A DNA stretch of 64,000 bases from Humulus lupulus. Taxonomy: Eukaryota; Streptophyta; Magnoliopsida; Rosales; Cannabaceae. The notes below the pieces were generated by a model, which saw nothing but the letters and a program-made list of their open reading frames with translations, made no database searches and had not been told where the DNA came from. The DNA lies in contig NC_084793.1 in the NCBI RefSeq assembly GCF_963169125.1, positions 230,456,360-230,520,359 of the forward strand, written 5' to 3'. The translations under genes and the position numbers were made by a program. This document shows, in pieces, positions 45,758-57,205 of this stretch; position 1 is the first letter of the stretch, and each line of letters opens with the position of its first letter.

Positions 45758-45926
45758 CTGATCGCCTAGCGAACAAGAACGATGAAATACTTAGTAGGCG
45801 ACCTAAAACTTATGAAAGGACAAATAATGCGGGAAGAACAAGGGTTTTTCATACACGAGCTAAGGTAATCTCAGCCCATGGTGTGACACCACGCGCTGCC
45901 GTGGACACGAGCCTAAGTTTCCAACA

Positions 45927-45947
45927 GATCCCTGATATTCAGGGATC
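45927..45947. other. Perfect inverted repeat upstream of the antisense gene
   Basis: GATCCCTGA and TCAGGGATC form 9-bp arms around TAT, 170 bases upstream of the antisense start codon. A weaker relative (ATCCC...GGGAT, 61716-61734) lies upstream of the antisense gene in the second Tat element. Confidence 0.6.
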
Positions 45948-46516
45948 CTTGTGTCAGGAGGGTCAGGCTATTACTTGCCTTGGGGGAGAGGTTTTGAGAG
46001 AAAAGCCACCTAGGAAGTGTGACCCCTAAGCTACCTAGTTTTATACCCTAAAATCCTCTCATCTTCCATATCCCGAGTGGGTATTTCCTAAATTTACCAA
46101 GAAATTTACCTAAAAATTTACCCAGAAATTACCTAGTTATGAACATCACAATCATAGACATGTTTTAGGATCTACTCAATACGCCTAAAATCGAAACCTA
46201 TGCACCAAAGTTATTCAGGAACAACCTACTGTTTATGACTATGAAATGTAGATTTTCATGACAAAGAAAAAGGAAGGAAGTTGAAACACACGAAAAATAG
46301 AGAACTTACAGTATGTTTTCCAAACAAAAATTGCAGGCAGCGTAGAAGTAAGAGTCCTGAAGAAATCCTTGAGACTGGACTTATGAAGGGTTGTTGTGGC
46401 GAGAGTATGGGGATTTCTGGGATTTTAATCAGAAGAAAAAGAGCTTTTGAAACTCAAAAGAGAGAAAATAAAGAAAAATTTCAAATGAAAGGTGATGAGT
46501 GCTAAAAATTGCCAGC

Positions 46517-46528
46517 CCTATTTATACG
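46517..46528 (-). promoter_or_regulatory. Candidate TATA box of the antisense gene
   Basis: Minus-strand CGTATAAATAGGG lies about 760 bases upstream of the antisense start codon and 270 bases inside the 3' LTR boundary. It is the best minus-strand core-promoter candidate here. The space to the start codon would be 5' UTR. This is inferred from sequence only. Confidence 0.45.
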
Positions 46529-46780
46529 TAAAAGGCATGAGGAAACGAGGACCGTTCGATCAAATTAATGTGAGATATGAGGGTCATAATTTGAAAGACG
46601 AAACGGCGGAAAAAAGGTGGCCAGGCCATTTAATACAATCCTCGAAACCCAAACAGACGCCAATCGCGACGTCCCACGTGTCCAGTACCTAAATGGTGGG
46701 CAAGGTCTGGATAATCGAAAAGAAAGTTTAAAAGTCCCTACTGTGAAAGTTAGAAGTGACGTCATAGAGCACGAGCAGGG

Positions 46781-46794
46781 ACTTGAGGGGCAAA
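46781..46794 (+). other. Polypurine tract of the first Tat element
   Basis: ACTTGAGGGGCAAA directly precedes the 3' LTR. It parallels TTTTGAGGGGGGAAAA before the 3' LTR of the second Tat element. Confidence 0.7.
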
Positions 46795-47531
46795 TGTACA
46801 TCCTGAAAATCAGCACGTACCTTGTTGAGGCAGCTCGGGTATAGCGACCTAGCTAAAAGCCATAATCAACGTTCCACGTGTCCACCTTTCGTCCGAGGAA
46901 ATTCGGTACGACCCCTTAGACAAATAGCTCGAGCTGGTGAGTCATTTAGAAACTTACCACCTGGAACCATTGGGTAATATGGCATCAAAAGGCATGAGCT
47001 AACATTACGTTAAGCTCGTGGTACGCCAGAGGTCTGTCGTACCCCAGGGTCTTTATAAAGTTGACCACGCAATATAAACGTGTGTGATCAGACATCACAT
47101 GCCTGTTTTAGGCCATGCGACACGTTATCTATTTTACTTATTGATTAGACCACACTTCATTAAAAAAATTAGATATTAATCATCAAGGTCATAGAGATGA
47201 TGTGAAGGATCAAGAGATCACAGGATAACCCCAATACCTACCCAGAGATAATTCTTCTATAAATACTAAGACCCTGGGTAGTGAAAGGGGTTGGATTCGG
47301 TCTGTAATGAAAATACTCTGTAAAAATAGGAAGTAGTATACAACAATAATATTGACTTGTGGACTAGGGAGATTTTAACCTCCGAACCATGTAAAAAGGG
47401 GTGGTCATTTTCTTTGTAGTTGATTTCCAATATCTTTGAGCATTGTCCCTTTCTTAGTACGGTTTACCATTAAGCACTAATCCATCCTAGTTATTCATAT
47501 AATTCATTGTTGGTGAAAAACCGTGTCAACA
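46795..47531 (+). repeat. 3' LTR (737 bp) of the first Tat element
   Basis: It starts TGTACATCCTGAAAATC and ends CCGTGTCAACA. It matches 34995-35788 throughout but lacks the extra 57-bp segment. The TATA box is at 47258-47265 and the stem-loop at 47358-47391. Confidence 0.93.
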
Positions 47532-47536
47532 AATAA

Positions 47537-49151
47537 AATAGCAAAAATAATAAGTAATAGCAAAAAAATGAATATTTAATACCAATAGTAAATAAAATAT
47601 AAAAAATAATGAGTAATAACAAATAAAAAAGTAAAAATGTTAGATTCTCATTCAAATTTAGATTAACTTTTATGATGTGTCAAATTTACCACAACTTTTA
47701 ATACATCATTAGAGAAACTTTCTTTGAAATGTGTTATATTTTAGTATGGCATTATAGATTTACAAGAGATGCTCTTGCATTGTTTGTTCTGAAACCTAAC
47801 ATTTGTCTCGATGCCAAGAAAATGTAGATAATCTATTATGATTGTTAATTACAAAATTAAATTATAGCACTAATTGATTTTGTTTCAAACGAATTGCACT
47901 GGTTGATCTAAGGTAATGAATGTGCGAATATTGTTATCATTGAGCGTATTCATTTCTTTGATGGTTTCATTTAGTCTTCTTAGAATAGTTATCTCTAAAT
48001 AAAAATAGAACCACAGCTAGGAGGGGAAAGTTAAAAATTCCATCATTTAGGATAATTCAATTTAAGATAGTTATTTCATTTGTTAGTAATTATACATAAA
48101 AATAATAATATGTAATAAATACTATTTAAAATTAATAATAATTAATAATTACACGGTGTAATTAGGATTGTTCATCCAATTCAATCTACACTAATATGCT
48201 CATAACCAATCTAATCCGTACTAAGTGCAGATTTTATATTTTGGATCCAATCTAATCCGCACAACCCCTCGTATCCAATCCAAACCAGTATGCATAAGTG
48301 TGGATTTGATCAGTTATTTAATGCAGTTTTTTTCTTAATATTAAATTATTTAATTATTTTCACTTAAATACTTATTTTTTTCTAGTCACCATCCAAATCA
48401 ATAAATTATCTAAATATTGAAATGAAACATTCTTTTAAATTTAAACCTCCAGCAACAAAATAAGCAAAATCCAAGTCAAATGTTATGATCCATTCATCAG
48501 TAAAAAAAAGTCCAACGTTATGACACATTATTCAAGTTGCATAAGTCTAAAAGAAAATCAGCAAGTAACAAACTCTTCACACCAGTAAGCATATTTAAGC
48601 AAGTTCCAAAACCTCTTGAAACACAACAAACAAAACACAACAAATTTAAGGGCATGTTTGACATTTTTTTTGTTTTTTGTTTTCAAAATTGTGTTTTCAG
48701 AAATGAGAACAGAAAATAGTTTTTGTAGTTTTCATAAAACAACAGGTATTTGGTCAATGTTTTCAAAAAAATAATTTTTTTAGTTATTTTTTAAATCTTA
48801 AATAAAAAATTAATAAATATATTTACAAAGAGAAAAATATTTTAAAAGTTTGTAATAAATAATGAAATAAAATAATGTTAAAGATAAATTGATAAAAAAT
48901 AAGGAAATAAATTTTGAGGAAGAAAAATTGAGAAGAGAGAAATGTATGCAAGAAAAAAAAATGAGAGAGAAAATGACGAGATAGAAAAAATGAGTAGAGA
49001 GAAAATGAGGATATAAGAAATGATGAGGCATAAAATAATGAGATAATAAGTGATGAGAGAGAAAATAAGGAGATCAAAAGTGATGACAAAAAAGTGATGT
49101 TAGAGAAAGTGAGAAGAGATAAATTAATAAGAGAGAAAGTGATGTGAGATA
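47537..49151. other. AT-rich interval between the two Tat elements
   Basis: There is no gene that I recognise. Position 48163 onward (TAGGATTGTTCATCCAATTC, with repeated CCAATCTAATCC to about 48320) resembles a hAT-type terminus like the one at 12238, but no matching end or duplication was found. A second terminus-like sequence GGGCATGTTTGACATTT is at about 48650. From about 48880 to 49150 the plus strand is a purine-rich degenerate repeat of GAGAGAAAATGATGAGAT-like units. Confidence 0.55.
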
Positions 49152-49156
49152 AAAAT

Positions 49157-49933
49157 TGTTACACCCAAATTTCGAGAATAGAAATTTTGATCTTGAAAGT
49201 CAGCTCGTAAAGTGTAAGTTCGAAATAAGAAATTTCGTCATGTCATCAGCATTAATGAGAATTGAGTTTGACAGTCTCGCTCATTATTAAAACGATGACG
49301 TCAGAATTGGTGAGCTCGGAACTATGCAGTCTCGAGGGTGTTTCGAGGTTACAAGTCAAGCTCGAAGCTACAATCAGACAAGGAGGTTCAAGCTCAGGCA
49401 TTCTAAGCTCGGAGAGGTCGATCTCGATAAAGTTACTTGTTAAGACTGAGACAAACCGAGGTAGCGAGCTCATGATGATTAGTCGATTTCGAACGTATGT
49501 GAGCCATGCTTGAGGTCGATAATCTAGTGTGAGTACGGTTACTATTTGAAAATCCCTATATCTGGGAAATTTGTTGTAATCTATTAATAAATCCCGAATG
49601 TCAAAGGATATTTTATATTTAAACGTATTTAATTGTATTTATTTGAAATTTGAATAATAACTTCCCGAAATATGAGGGGAGATATTTTTTAAACCAGTCT
49701 ATAAATAGACTGGAGAAATTCATTTGTAGACACATTGAAATTGTACTGGGAATACTCTGTTGAATTGCTTTCTAAAAGCTTTGAGAGAATTCCATAGTTG
49801 AATAATATTGAATCGTGGACTAGGCAGATTTTGACTGCTAAACCACGTAAAAAATTGCGTGTTTCTTATTTATTTTTCTGATTTTTTGTTTAGTGCTATT
49901 CATTTTCTAAGTTGATGAAAAACGACGTCAATA
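49157..49933 (+). repeat. 5' LTR (777 bp) of the second Tat element
   Basis: It starts TGTTACACCCAAATTTC and ends GACGTCAATA; the 3' LTR ends GTCAACA, so the last CA has mutated to TA. A TATA box lies inside a palindrome (49694-49713) and a stem-loop is at 49814-49847. Confidence 0.93.
49694..49713 (+). promoter_or_regulatory. TATA box inside a perfect palindrome
   Basis: CCAGTCTAT and ATAGACTGG are exact inverted repeats separated by AA, with TATAAATAG in the middle. In the 3' LTR (63039-63058) the right arm has two changes (ATAGTTTGG). This is the LTR core-promoter candidate. Confidence 0.65.
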
Positions 49934-49934
49934 G

Positions 49935-49955
49935 TTTGGTGCTTTCATTGAGAGC
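49935..49955 (+). other. Primer-binding site of the second Tat element
   Basis: TTTGGTGCTTTCATTGAGAG follows the LTR end after one base and is the same as in the first Tat element. Confidence 0.7.
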
Positions 49956-50005
49956 CATTAAATAAGACGATAGCCTATTTAATCAGAAAACCTCCTGAAT
50001 CATCA

Positions 50006-51905
50006 ATGTTCGCCGCAAACAATCCCAACACTGGTGGGCGAGCATTGCCCCAAATACCAGAGGAGCATACTCCTCGTACCGAAGACTATCCACCGCGACC
50101 TGGAAAGCAACCCATGGCTGACCCAGGCCTTGAAGTGAGGAGTGATTCATCCGATTCTAAGGGGCCACCTGCTCCTAAGCCTGATGAGGATCTATACTAC
50201 AATCCTGAAAGGTATGTTCCTATCATGGAAATTGAAAATTCCCAACTGCGCAAATAGTTGGCAGAGGCAACAAAGCATAATGAGGAATTAGCCAGGCAGG
50301 TTGCTAAAGCCCAGACACCTCCCCAGAGACCTAGAGGATGTCCACGTGGGAGCACGACAGCCAGGAGGGTGGAACAAGCAACATAGCAGGATCAGCCAAG
50401 GCCCCGGAGAAACACCCGAGCTGAGGCCACTAACAACCCAACTGCAGAGTTTTCAACAGGGACGGGTAATAACCGAGCTCCTCTAGTAGCTCGGAATCCG
50501 AAGAAACAACTCGAAACCTGTCCGGGCAAGCTCAAGGCCATCTAGGCCCAACAATGGGAGACAGCCGCCATCGCCAATAAGGAATCCACCGTCAGCAATA
50601 AGGCACCCCTCACCAGTTCGAGAGATCCCACGACCTGCACCACGGAGACCATCTCACATTGGCAGTCGGGATGGAAACCAACAAGCCAGAACTGGACAAG
50701 GAAATGAAAGGGAGGCTACCCGAGAGCACAAATCTCCTCAACCTTCAGGAAGCCAAATTTTAAGATCACAATCTGCTGGGGTAAGGAGACCAGCAGGGAC
50801 CCACCTCGTAATCATCGAGCCTCATAGCCAGAAAGGGCTGCAAGTTTTGCAAGCAGGAGCTCAGATTACACTCAGTCCATAAGCATTTGTAATACTGAAC
50901 CTAGACATACTGGGAATCGGGGGAATCATCCTTATCTGCAGGATCACCTGACCCATAACCGGGGACGAGATAATCCCCCGAACCCTGATCTACGTGACCA
51001 TCTGAACGGTCGTAAGCAGTTGGCAGATAACTCTATGCCAAGACTAGGAGCTGGAGTTTTTTATTAACAATAGCCAGCCCCCTCAAGTTCAAGCTCGACC
51101 CCTAGTGGATCTAGTCCAAGAAAGGATTGATCAATTGGAAAGGGCATTCAAGCTCCTGCAAGACGAGCGGAGCAGGGATAAGGATGAAGTGTTCGATGAG
51201 GAGCTCGAGCCTTTTGCCTCGCATATTTCTAACACCCCATTTCCACAAGGATTAAGAATACCTAACACAGCACCATTCGATGGAAACTCAGACCCGTACA
51301 GTCATCTGAGCACCTTTAATACCATCATGCGAGCCAACAATGTTGGCTACGAGCTCAGATGTATGCTGTTTCCAGCTACTCTTACGGGCCAGCAAAAATA
51401 TGGTTTGAAAAGTTTCGAAGACATTCGATCTCGTCATGAAATCAATTAGCAAGAGAATTTAAAAATCAATTCAAGGCTATGGTTGGTGTCAGGCCCGAAG
51501 CCTGAGCCTTGACCAATGTCCGACAACAACAAGAGGAGTCACTAAAGAGTTACCTTATGAGGTTTAACATAGAAGTGGCGCGAGCCCGAAATTTCGATGA
51601 TAGTGGCCATTTGATGGCTTTTAGAGTTGGTATTTTACTAGGGATTCTCTTTTGGTAAGATTTACAAAGAAAACCCATTAGGTCACTAACCGAGTTCAAT
51701 CGGAGGGCCCAGAGGTTTGTCAATATAGAAGATGTGAGGTTAGCATTAAACCTGACCTCTCGGCCCATAACTACAATGACGAACGTTAACTCTACCTCGA
51801 CCTCGGCCCCATCAACTTCAAAACCCTCCGGGGATAACCTTTATAAAAGAAGGAAGAACGAAGGGAATGACCCCAATGATGATGGAGGGAAAAAGAAGAA
51901 ATGAG
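50006..51905 (+). pseudogene. gag: Tat gag, heavily decayed
   Basis: The start MFAANNPNTGGRALPQIPEEH lies about 50 bases after the primer site and reads to a stop at 50257. A long region rich in Arg, Pro and Gln with many stops follows. The gag core is recognisable from about 51105 (LVQERIDQLERAFKLLQDE, FDGNSDPYSHLSTFNTIMRA, YELRCMLFPATL), with a frameshift near 51390. A basic tail (GGKKKK) is near 51890. The core aligns by eye with that of the first element (LSDHLGMFNTLMMAH, LRCLIFPSTL). Confidence 0.8.
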
Positions 51906-52259
51906 ATAAATATTTATTCATTTACATAGTGTATTCCGAGCTCAACGAGACTCGGGAAAACATATTTCTAGCCAATGCAAATCAGGTCCCGTTCAGACGA
52001 CTTGAGCCCAAGCCTCAATAAGTCAGAGGGTAGCAGTTGAACAACCTGTCCAACTTAATAACTCCCGAGTTCGAGAGGATGAGCGACCCCCTCCGATTGA
52101 TGGAGAGGATGTAGTAATCATCTCGGGGGGACCTCATATTGCAGGTTCGGGCAGGAATGCCCAAAAGAGATATGTTAACGAGCTGAAGATTGGAGGCGGT
52201 TCTCCCTACGAACTCGAACCATGAGCTCCAAAGCAACATAGGGTTAAGACTCAGCCCAT

Positions 52260-52850
52260 CACATTTACTAAAGAAGACGCATAACACGTCCAATTTCCTC
52301 ACAACGACCCCCTGGTCATTACTCTCCAGCTCGCGAACAAGAGGGTACGCCGAGTCCTGATTGATAATGGGAGCTTGGTGAATATCCTTTACAAGGCCAC
52401 TCTAGAAAAGATGGGACTCACGCTTCGTAATTTGAAAGCATATGCAACGACGTTGTACGGTTTTTCAGGAGAAGGGATTGCCTATACGGGATCCATTGAA
52501 CTCCCCGTGACCTTAGGAGACTATCCAGTATCGGTAACCAAGATGATGGAGTTCATGGTAGTGGACACCCCGTCAGCCTACAACATACTGCTCTGGAGAC
52601 CCGCCCTGATTGGGCTAGGGACAGTATCATCTGTCAGGCACCTGGCCATGAAGTTCCTGACTTTTAGTGGCATCAGGACGTTGAAGGGAGACCAGCTCGC
52701 AGGAAGGGAGTGCTACAACATTTACATGAGAGGAAAGAATCAAACAAGCGCGCAGACACTTGTAGTTGTTCAGGAGACGGATGAACCCGTCTTCAAGATA
52801 GTTGAGGAGATCGGCCCCAGAGTAGAAGAAAGGTCGATCTCGAACCTCTA
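52260..52850 (+). pseudogene. Tat protease segment
   Basis: The sequence RRVLIDNGSLVNILY (about 52346-52390) is the protease active-site region, with DNGS in place of DxGSS. It is followed by LYGFSGEGIAYTGSIELPV and VVDTPSAYNILLWRPAL. From 52375 to 52850 the frame is open for 158 residues; a stop at about 52284 lies upstream. It ends with a stop before the linker to RT. Confidence 0.83.
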
Positions 52851-53740
52851 GAAGCGCTCGAGGAAGTGGCGCTCAAGGAAATGGATGCCACAAAGGTGGT
52901 AAAAGTGGGTAAGAATCTTTCTGAAAAGGCGAGATAACAATTAATTTGTTTCTTGAAAGAAAACCAGGACGTGTTCGCATGGTCACACTCGGACATGGTA
53001 GGAATAAGCCCAAATTTCATAAGCCATGAACTAAACATTGATAAGAGCTTCCCCCCGAAGCAGCAAAAATGAAGGCTCATGGACAGAGACAGAAAGAAGG
53101 CCCTCAAAGAAGAAGTCGGTAGGTTAAAAGAAAATCGATTCATACAAGATGCCTTTTATCCATATTGGATCGCCAATCCAGTGTTGGTCCCAAAACCCAA
53201 CGAAAAATGGTGAACCTGTATCGGCTGCTCAGATCTTAACAAGGTGTGCCCTAAAGACTGTTTCCCCTTACCTCAAATAGACCAGCTCGTAGATGCCACT
53301 GTAGGTCACAGTATCATGTCATTCATGGATGCTTATTCTGGATATAACCATATTGCCATGCATGCGTCGGACCAAGAACATATGAGCTTCGTAATTGATA
53401 AAGGGTTGTATTGCTACAACGTCATGCCTTTTGGGCTCAAAAACGCTGGAGCCACATACAAAAGGATGGTAAATATGATGTTTGCTAAACAGATAGGAAA
53501 TAACATGGAATTTTAAGTGGACAATATGTTAGTTAAATCTAAACATAACAATAACCATGTGGATGACCTCACAGAGTGTTGTACTGTACTCCAGAAATAC
53601 AACATGACACTTAACCCACAAAAGTGCTCATTCGGAGTGTCTTCGGGAAAGTTCCTTGGATTTATAGTAAATGCACGAGGAATAGAGGTTAATCCAGACA
53701 AGATTAAGGCATTAATACATATGCCCTCATCTTGAAAACA
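52851..53740 (+). pseudogene. Tat reverse transcriptase, catalytic site lost
   Basis: ENQDVFAWSHSDM (about 52960-53000), ANPVLVPKPNEKW, VCPKDCFPLPQIDQLVD, FMDAYSGYNHIAM and MPFGLKNAGATYKRM identify RT. The catalytic YVDD reads stop-VDN at 53514-53525: Tyr has become a stop and the second Asp is Asn. Stops near 53070 and 53212 add further breaks. It would not polymerise. Confidence 0.87.
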
Positions 53741-54735
53741 TAAGGATGTTAAGAGGTTAACTGGAGGAATGGCGACCTTAAGTAGGTTTATCTCGAAATC
53801 AATAGACTGATGCCTTCCATTCTTCAATCTTTTAAGAGGGGGCAAAAAATTTGAGTGGTTGGAAGATTGCGAGCTCGCATTGCAAAACCTTAAGAAACAC
53901 CTTGCCGAACCACCAATTTTGTCCAAACCTATCGCATGAGAGATTTTGTATATATACCTCGCTACAACCGAGCACGCCATTAGTGCAGTACTAGTGTGGG
54001 AGGAGAAGAAAGTAAAAAAACATGTGTATTACGTTAGCAAAAGATTACTAAGGGCAGAATCGAGATACCCATTAATGGAAAAACTAGCTTTGAGCCTGAT
54101 ACACGCATCTCGAAAGCTCCGACCCTACTTCCAAGTACATCCTATTCATGTGTTGACTGACCAGCCACTGCGACAAGTTTTGTCCAAGCTAGAAGCGTCC
54201 GAAAGATTTTTAAAGTGGGCTATCAAACTCGGGCAGTTCGAGATCACATATCACCCAAGAACAACTATCAAAGGACAGGCTCTGGCAGATTTCATTGTCG
54301 AATGTACCAGGATCTCAAATGATGAAGTTGTAACCCCAGCCTGCGAGATGTGGAAACTTTATGTCGTTGGATCCTCTAACGAAAACGGATCGGGGGTAGG
54401 CATCATATTAATTATTCCAGTAGGGAATCGATTCCACTCAGCTTTAAGGTTCATCTTCAAAGCATCAAACAACAAGGCTGAATACGAGGCATTGTTAGCA
54501 AGACTTCGAATAGCCAGAGAGCTCAAAGAAAAGGCTATACATTGCTATAGTGATTAGCAGTTAGTGGTTAACCAAGTCCTGGGAGAATATCAAGTTCGTG
54601 GCATAAAGATGGCCACAAACTTGGAGAAAGCAAAAACTGCACTCAGATAGTTTGAATTCTACGCTGTAGAGCAAGTCCCCCAATAGCAAAATTCAAATGC
54701 AGACGCATTGGCCAAGCTCGCCATAACTAATGAGG
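53741..54735 (+). pseudogene. Tat dual RNase H
   Basis: The gypsy RNase H lies at about 53940-54310 (YIYLATTEHAISAVLVWEE, YYVSKRLLRAESRYPLMEK, VLTDQPLRQVL, ALADFIVECT). The archaeal-type domain lies at about 54350-54730 (LYVVGSSNENGSGVG, AEYEALLARLRIA, YSD, NADALAKLA). The first acidic residue of the second domain is changed (VVGSS for VDGSS), and stops occur at 53735, 53809, 53938, 54556, 54649 and 54685. Confidence 0.85.
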
Positions 54736-55679
54736 CCGATGCACTGAATGTGGTCCTAGTAGAGTTTCTACCGACCCCGAGTATTAGCGAGCTTGGCGAA
54801 GAAGACATCTGCGTTATTGACTCGCAACCAATCTGGATGACCCCAAGAGTTGACTACCTCGAAACCAGAAGTCTCCCAGAAGACCGAAACGAAGCTAGAA
54901 AACTGATGTATCATATCCCAAGGTGCACTATTGTGGAAGGGAGGTTGTATAGAAGAGGGTACTCTATGACGTTACTCCGATGTGTAACTCCACCCGAGGC
55001 AATGGAAATTTTGGTAGAAGTCCATGAAGGATTTTGTGGAGATCACACTGGGGGCATAGTCTATCCAAAAAGGTGATAAGGCAGGGGTATTTCTGGTCCA
55101 CTATCAAGGTAGACTCGTTTGAATATGTCAAACGATGTGATAAATGTCAACAATTTTCCTCAATTCCATGAGCTCCACCTACTGAACTCACCATGATAAG
55201 TTCCCCATGGCCATTCGCAGTATGGGGAATTTACCTCATAGGCTCATTGCTAACTGGAAAAGGTGGAGGAAGGTACGCTGTGGCCGCAGTCGATTATTTC
55301 ACCAAATGGACCGAAGCTAAACCCTTGGCCACTATTACCTCGAAAAAAGTCTTAGACTTCGTTGTAAAAAATATCATCTGCCGATATGGGATGCCCAGAA
55401 AAATAGTATCAGACAATGGAACCCAGTTTGACAGTGATCTTTTTACCCATTTATGCAAAAAAATAGGATAATAAAAAGTTTCTCCTTCGTGGCCCATCCC
55501 CAGTAAAATGGCCAGGTCTAAGCGATCAATAAAACCCTAAAAAGCTCCATAAAGAAAAGGTTAGAGGAGGCAAAGGGGAAGTGGCCTGTGGAGTTGCCTC
55601 AAGTCTTGTGGGCTTATAGAACCACAACACGGACTTCAACAGGGCATACTCCCTCCTCCCTAGCTTATGGATGCGAGGC

Positions 55680-57205
55680 TATGAACACCGCAAATTGGAC
55701 ATGATCCTGAAAGACCCAAGCCTCATACAAGGCCTTCGCAAGAATGACCTATCTCGCCCCACGTGAGGCCCAAGCACACTTCACCTCGCCCACCTCACTG
55801 AAGGTCCCACAGACCCGTGCCTAGGTGCCACGCACCTAGGCACCTCATGCCACCATCTCGCGTGCCCAGGCCCGTGCCTAGCAGGAAGGCCTCGTGCCAC
55901 CGACTGTATGCCTCGCTCGCGTGCTTCGTAGGAGGGCCTCACACACCACCCATCTCGCGCGCCCAGGCCCGTGCCTCGCAGGAAGGCCTCGCGCCGCGTG
56001 CCTCGCTCGCGTGCTTCGCAGGAGGGCCTCACGCGCCACCCATCTCGCGTGCCTCGCGCCGCGTGCCCAGGCCCGTGCCTCACAGGAAGGCCTCATGCCA
56101 CCAGCCGCGTGCCTCTCTCACATGCCTCACAGGAAGGCCTCGCGCCACCAGCCGCTTGCCTCGCTCGCGTGCATCACAGGAGGGCCTCGCGCACCACCCA
56201 TCTCGCGTGCCCAGGCCCGTGCCTCGTACGAAGGATTCACGCCACCAACCATGTGCCTCACTTGTGTACTTTGTAGGAGGGCCTAGCGCGCCCCCCATCT
56301 CGCGTGCCCAAGCCCGTGCCTTGCAGAAAGGCCTCGTGCCACCAGCCTCGTGCCTCGCTCGTGTGCTTCGTAAGAGGGCCTTGCGCGCCCCCCATCCCCC
56401 GTGCCTCGCAAGGTCCTCATCAAACGCGCTTCGTGCACCACATAGCTGCACCCTCGACACACACCAATCAACCATATGGGTACTTGCACCAATACAGTGA
56501 TTATATTAGCTGATAAGGAGCTTTCAAAGGTAAAAGGGATAGGCGCCCTACAGGTGTAAGAGACTATACGCGGCTCAAAAAGATTGCACAGGTATGAAGT
56601 ACGTATTGGTGTACGACTTTGAGAACCCCAGGCATCTGATCCTCATATCCACACCACAAAGGTAGTGGTCGTATGAGTGACGTACCTGATGTGGTCCTTC
56701 TCAGCCAACCCTTGACATCCATCCCTGGCAAGTAGTGGAAGTACGAGGAGTGGTGACATGGCCTGCATGTCTCTAACCATAAATCAGAGCCGACACCACA
56801 ACCACCTATGCCACTATGTCTGGTTCCACTTCTCTGACATTTGTACTAAATAAGTAGTGGAGGCATTCCCACGGACCCTAACTATGTACCAGAGCCGACA
56901 TCACGACCTTCTGCACCACTACTACCTGTGCCACCACACTGACAATGTACTTGTGAACAATTTGGTCCCCTGGGACCACAATGTATTAGGGGCCATTAGA
57001 GCCCACTATAAAGGGAACCTTACTTCATCTTTGAGGGAATTCTTGTAAGATGAGATTACTGTAAGAGCAATATACGAGTTTTCTTTCGTTTTTTCACTTG
57101 CAATTTTCCTTTAAGTTTCTATAAGTTCACTTGTGTTCATTAGGAACTGATTTAAGTTTTTAAGATTTCCATCCTTATTCCGTTGATGAGTTCTTATCGT
57201 CAACA
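55680..57205 (+). mobile_element. Solo LTR (1,526 bp) in the integrase, duplication GAGGC
   Basis: The insert starts TATGAACACCGCAAATTGG, probably once TG at its tip, and ends TTCTTATCGTCAACA. It is flanked by GAGGC on both sides. Its end resembles the Tat LTR ends (GTTGATGA...TCGTCAACA), so it is likely another Tat-lineage family. A TATA-like CCACTATAAAGGG lies near 57003-57015. The left third is a GC-rich minisatellite. It has no coding sequence of its own. Confidence 0.85.
55850..56412 (+). repeat. GC-rich irregular minisatellite inside the solo LTR
   Basis: Units share CCCATCTCGCGTGCCCAGG, CCCGTGCCTCGCAGGAAGGC and GTGCTTCG.AGGAGGGCCTC. They recur at irregular distances (about 90 to 150 bp; starts near 55851, 55948, 56039, 56188, 56295, 56391). 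The repeat gives long open frames on both strands with shared Cys/Arg/His-rich composition, an effect of the repeat. Confidence 0.85.

Larger units (their letters stand above)
34995..47531 (+). mobile_element. Complete Tat-type Ty3/gypsy element, 12,537 bp, duplication AATAA
   Basis: Two LTRs enclose gag, protease, RT, RNase H, archaeal-type RNase H and integrase on the plus strand, then a poly-G tract, tandem repeats and an antisense gene. The duplication AATAA is at 34990-34994 and 47532-47536. Two RNase H domains, a long 3' non-coding region with tandem repeats and an extra antisense gene are known traits of the plant Tat lineage. The LTRs are very similar by eye, apart from one internal duplication. 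Confidence 0.95.

Noticed and set aside
48650..48790. hAT or MITE terminus (GGGCATGTTTGACA)
   Set aside because: I found no matching inverted end and no target-site duplication, so it is only mentioned within the interval entry.
55817..56500. 227-residue open frame rich in Cys, Arg, Ala and His, with other long frames on both strands
   Set aside because: It lies wholly in a GC-rich minisatellite within a solo LTR. Repeated units without stops open several frames at once; no domain and no start context support a protein.
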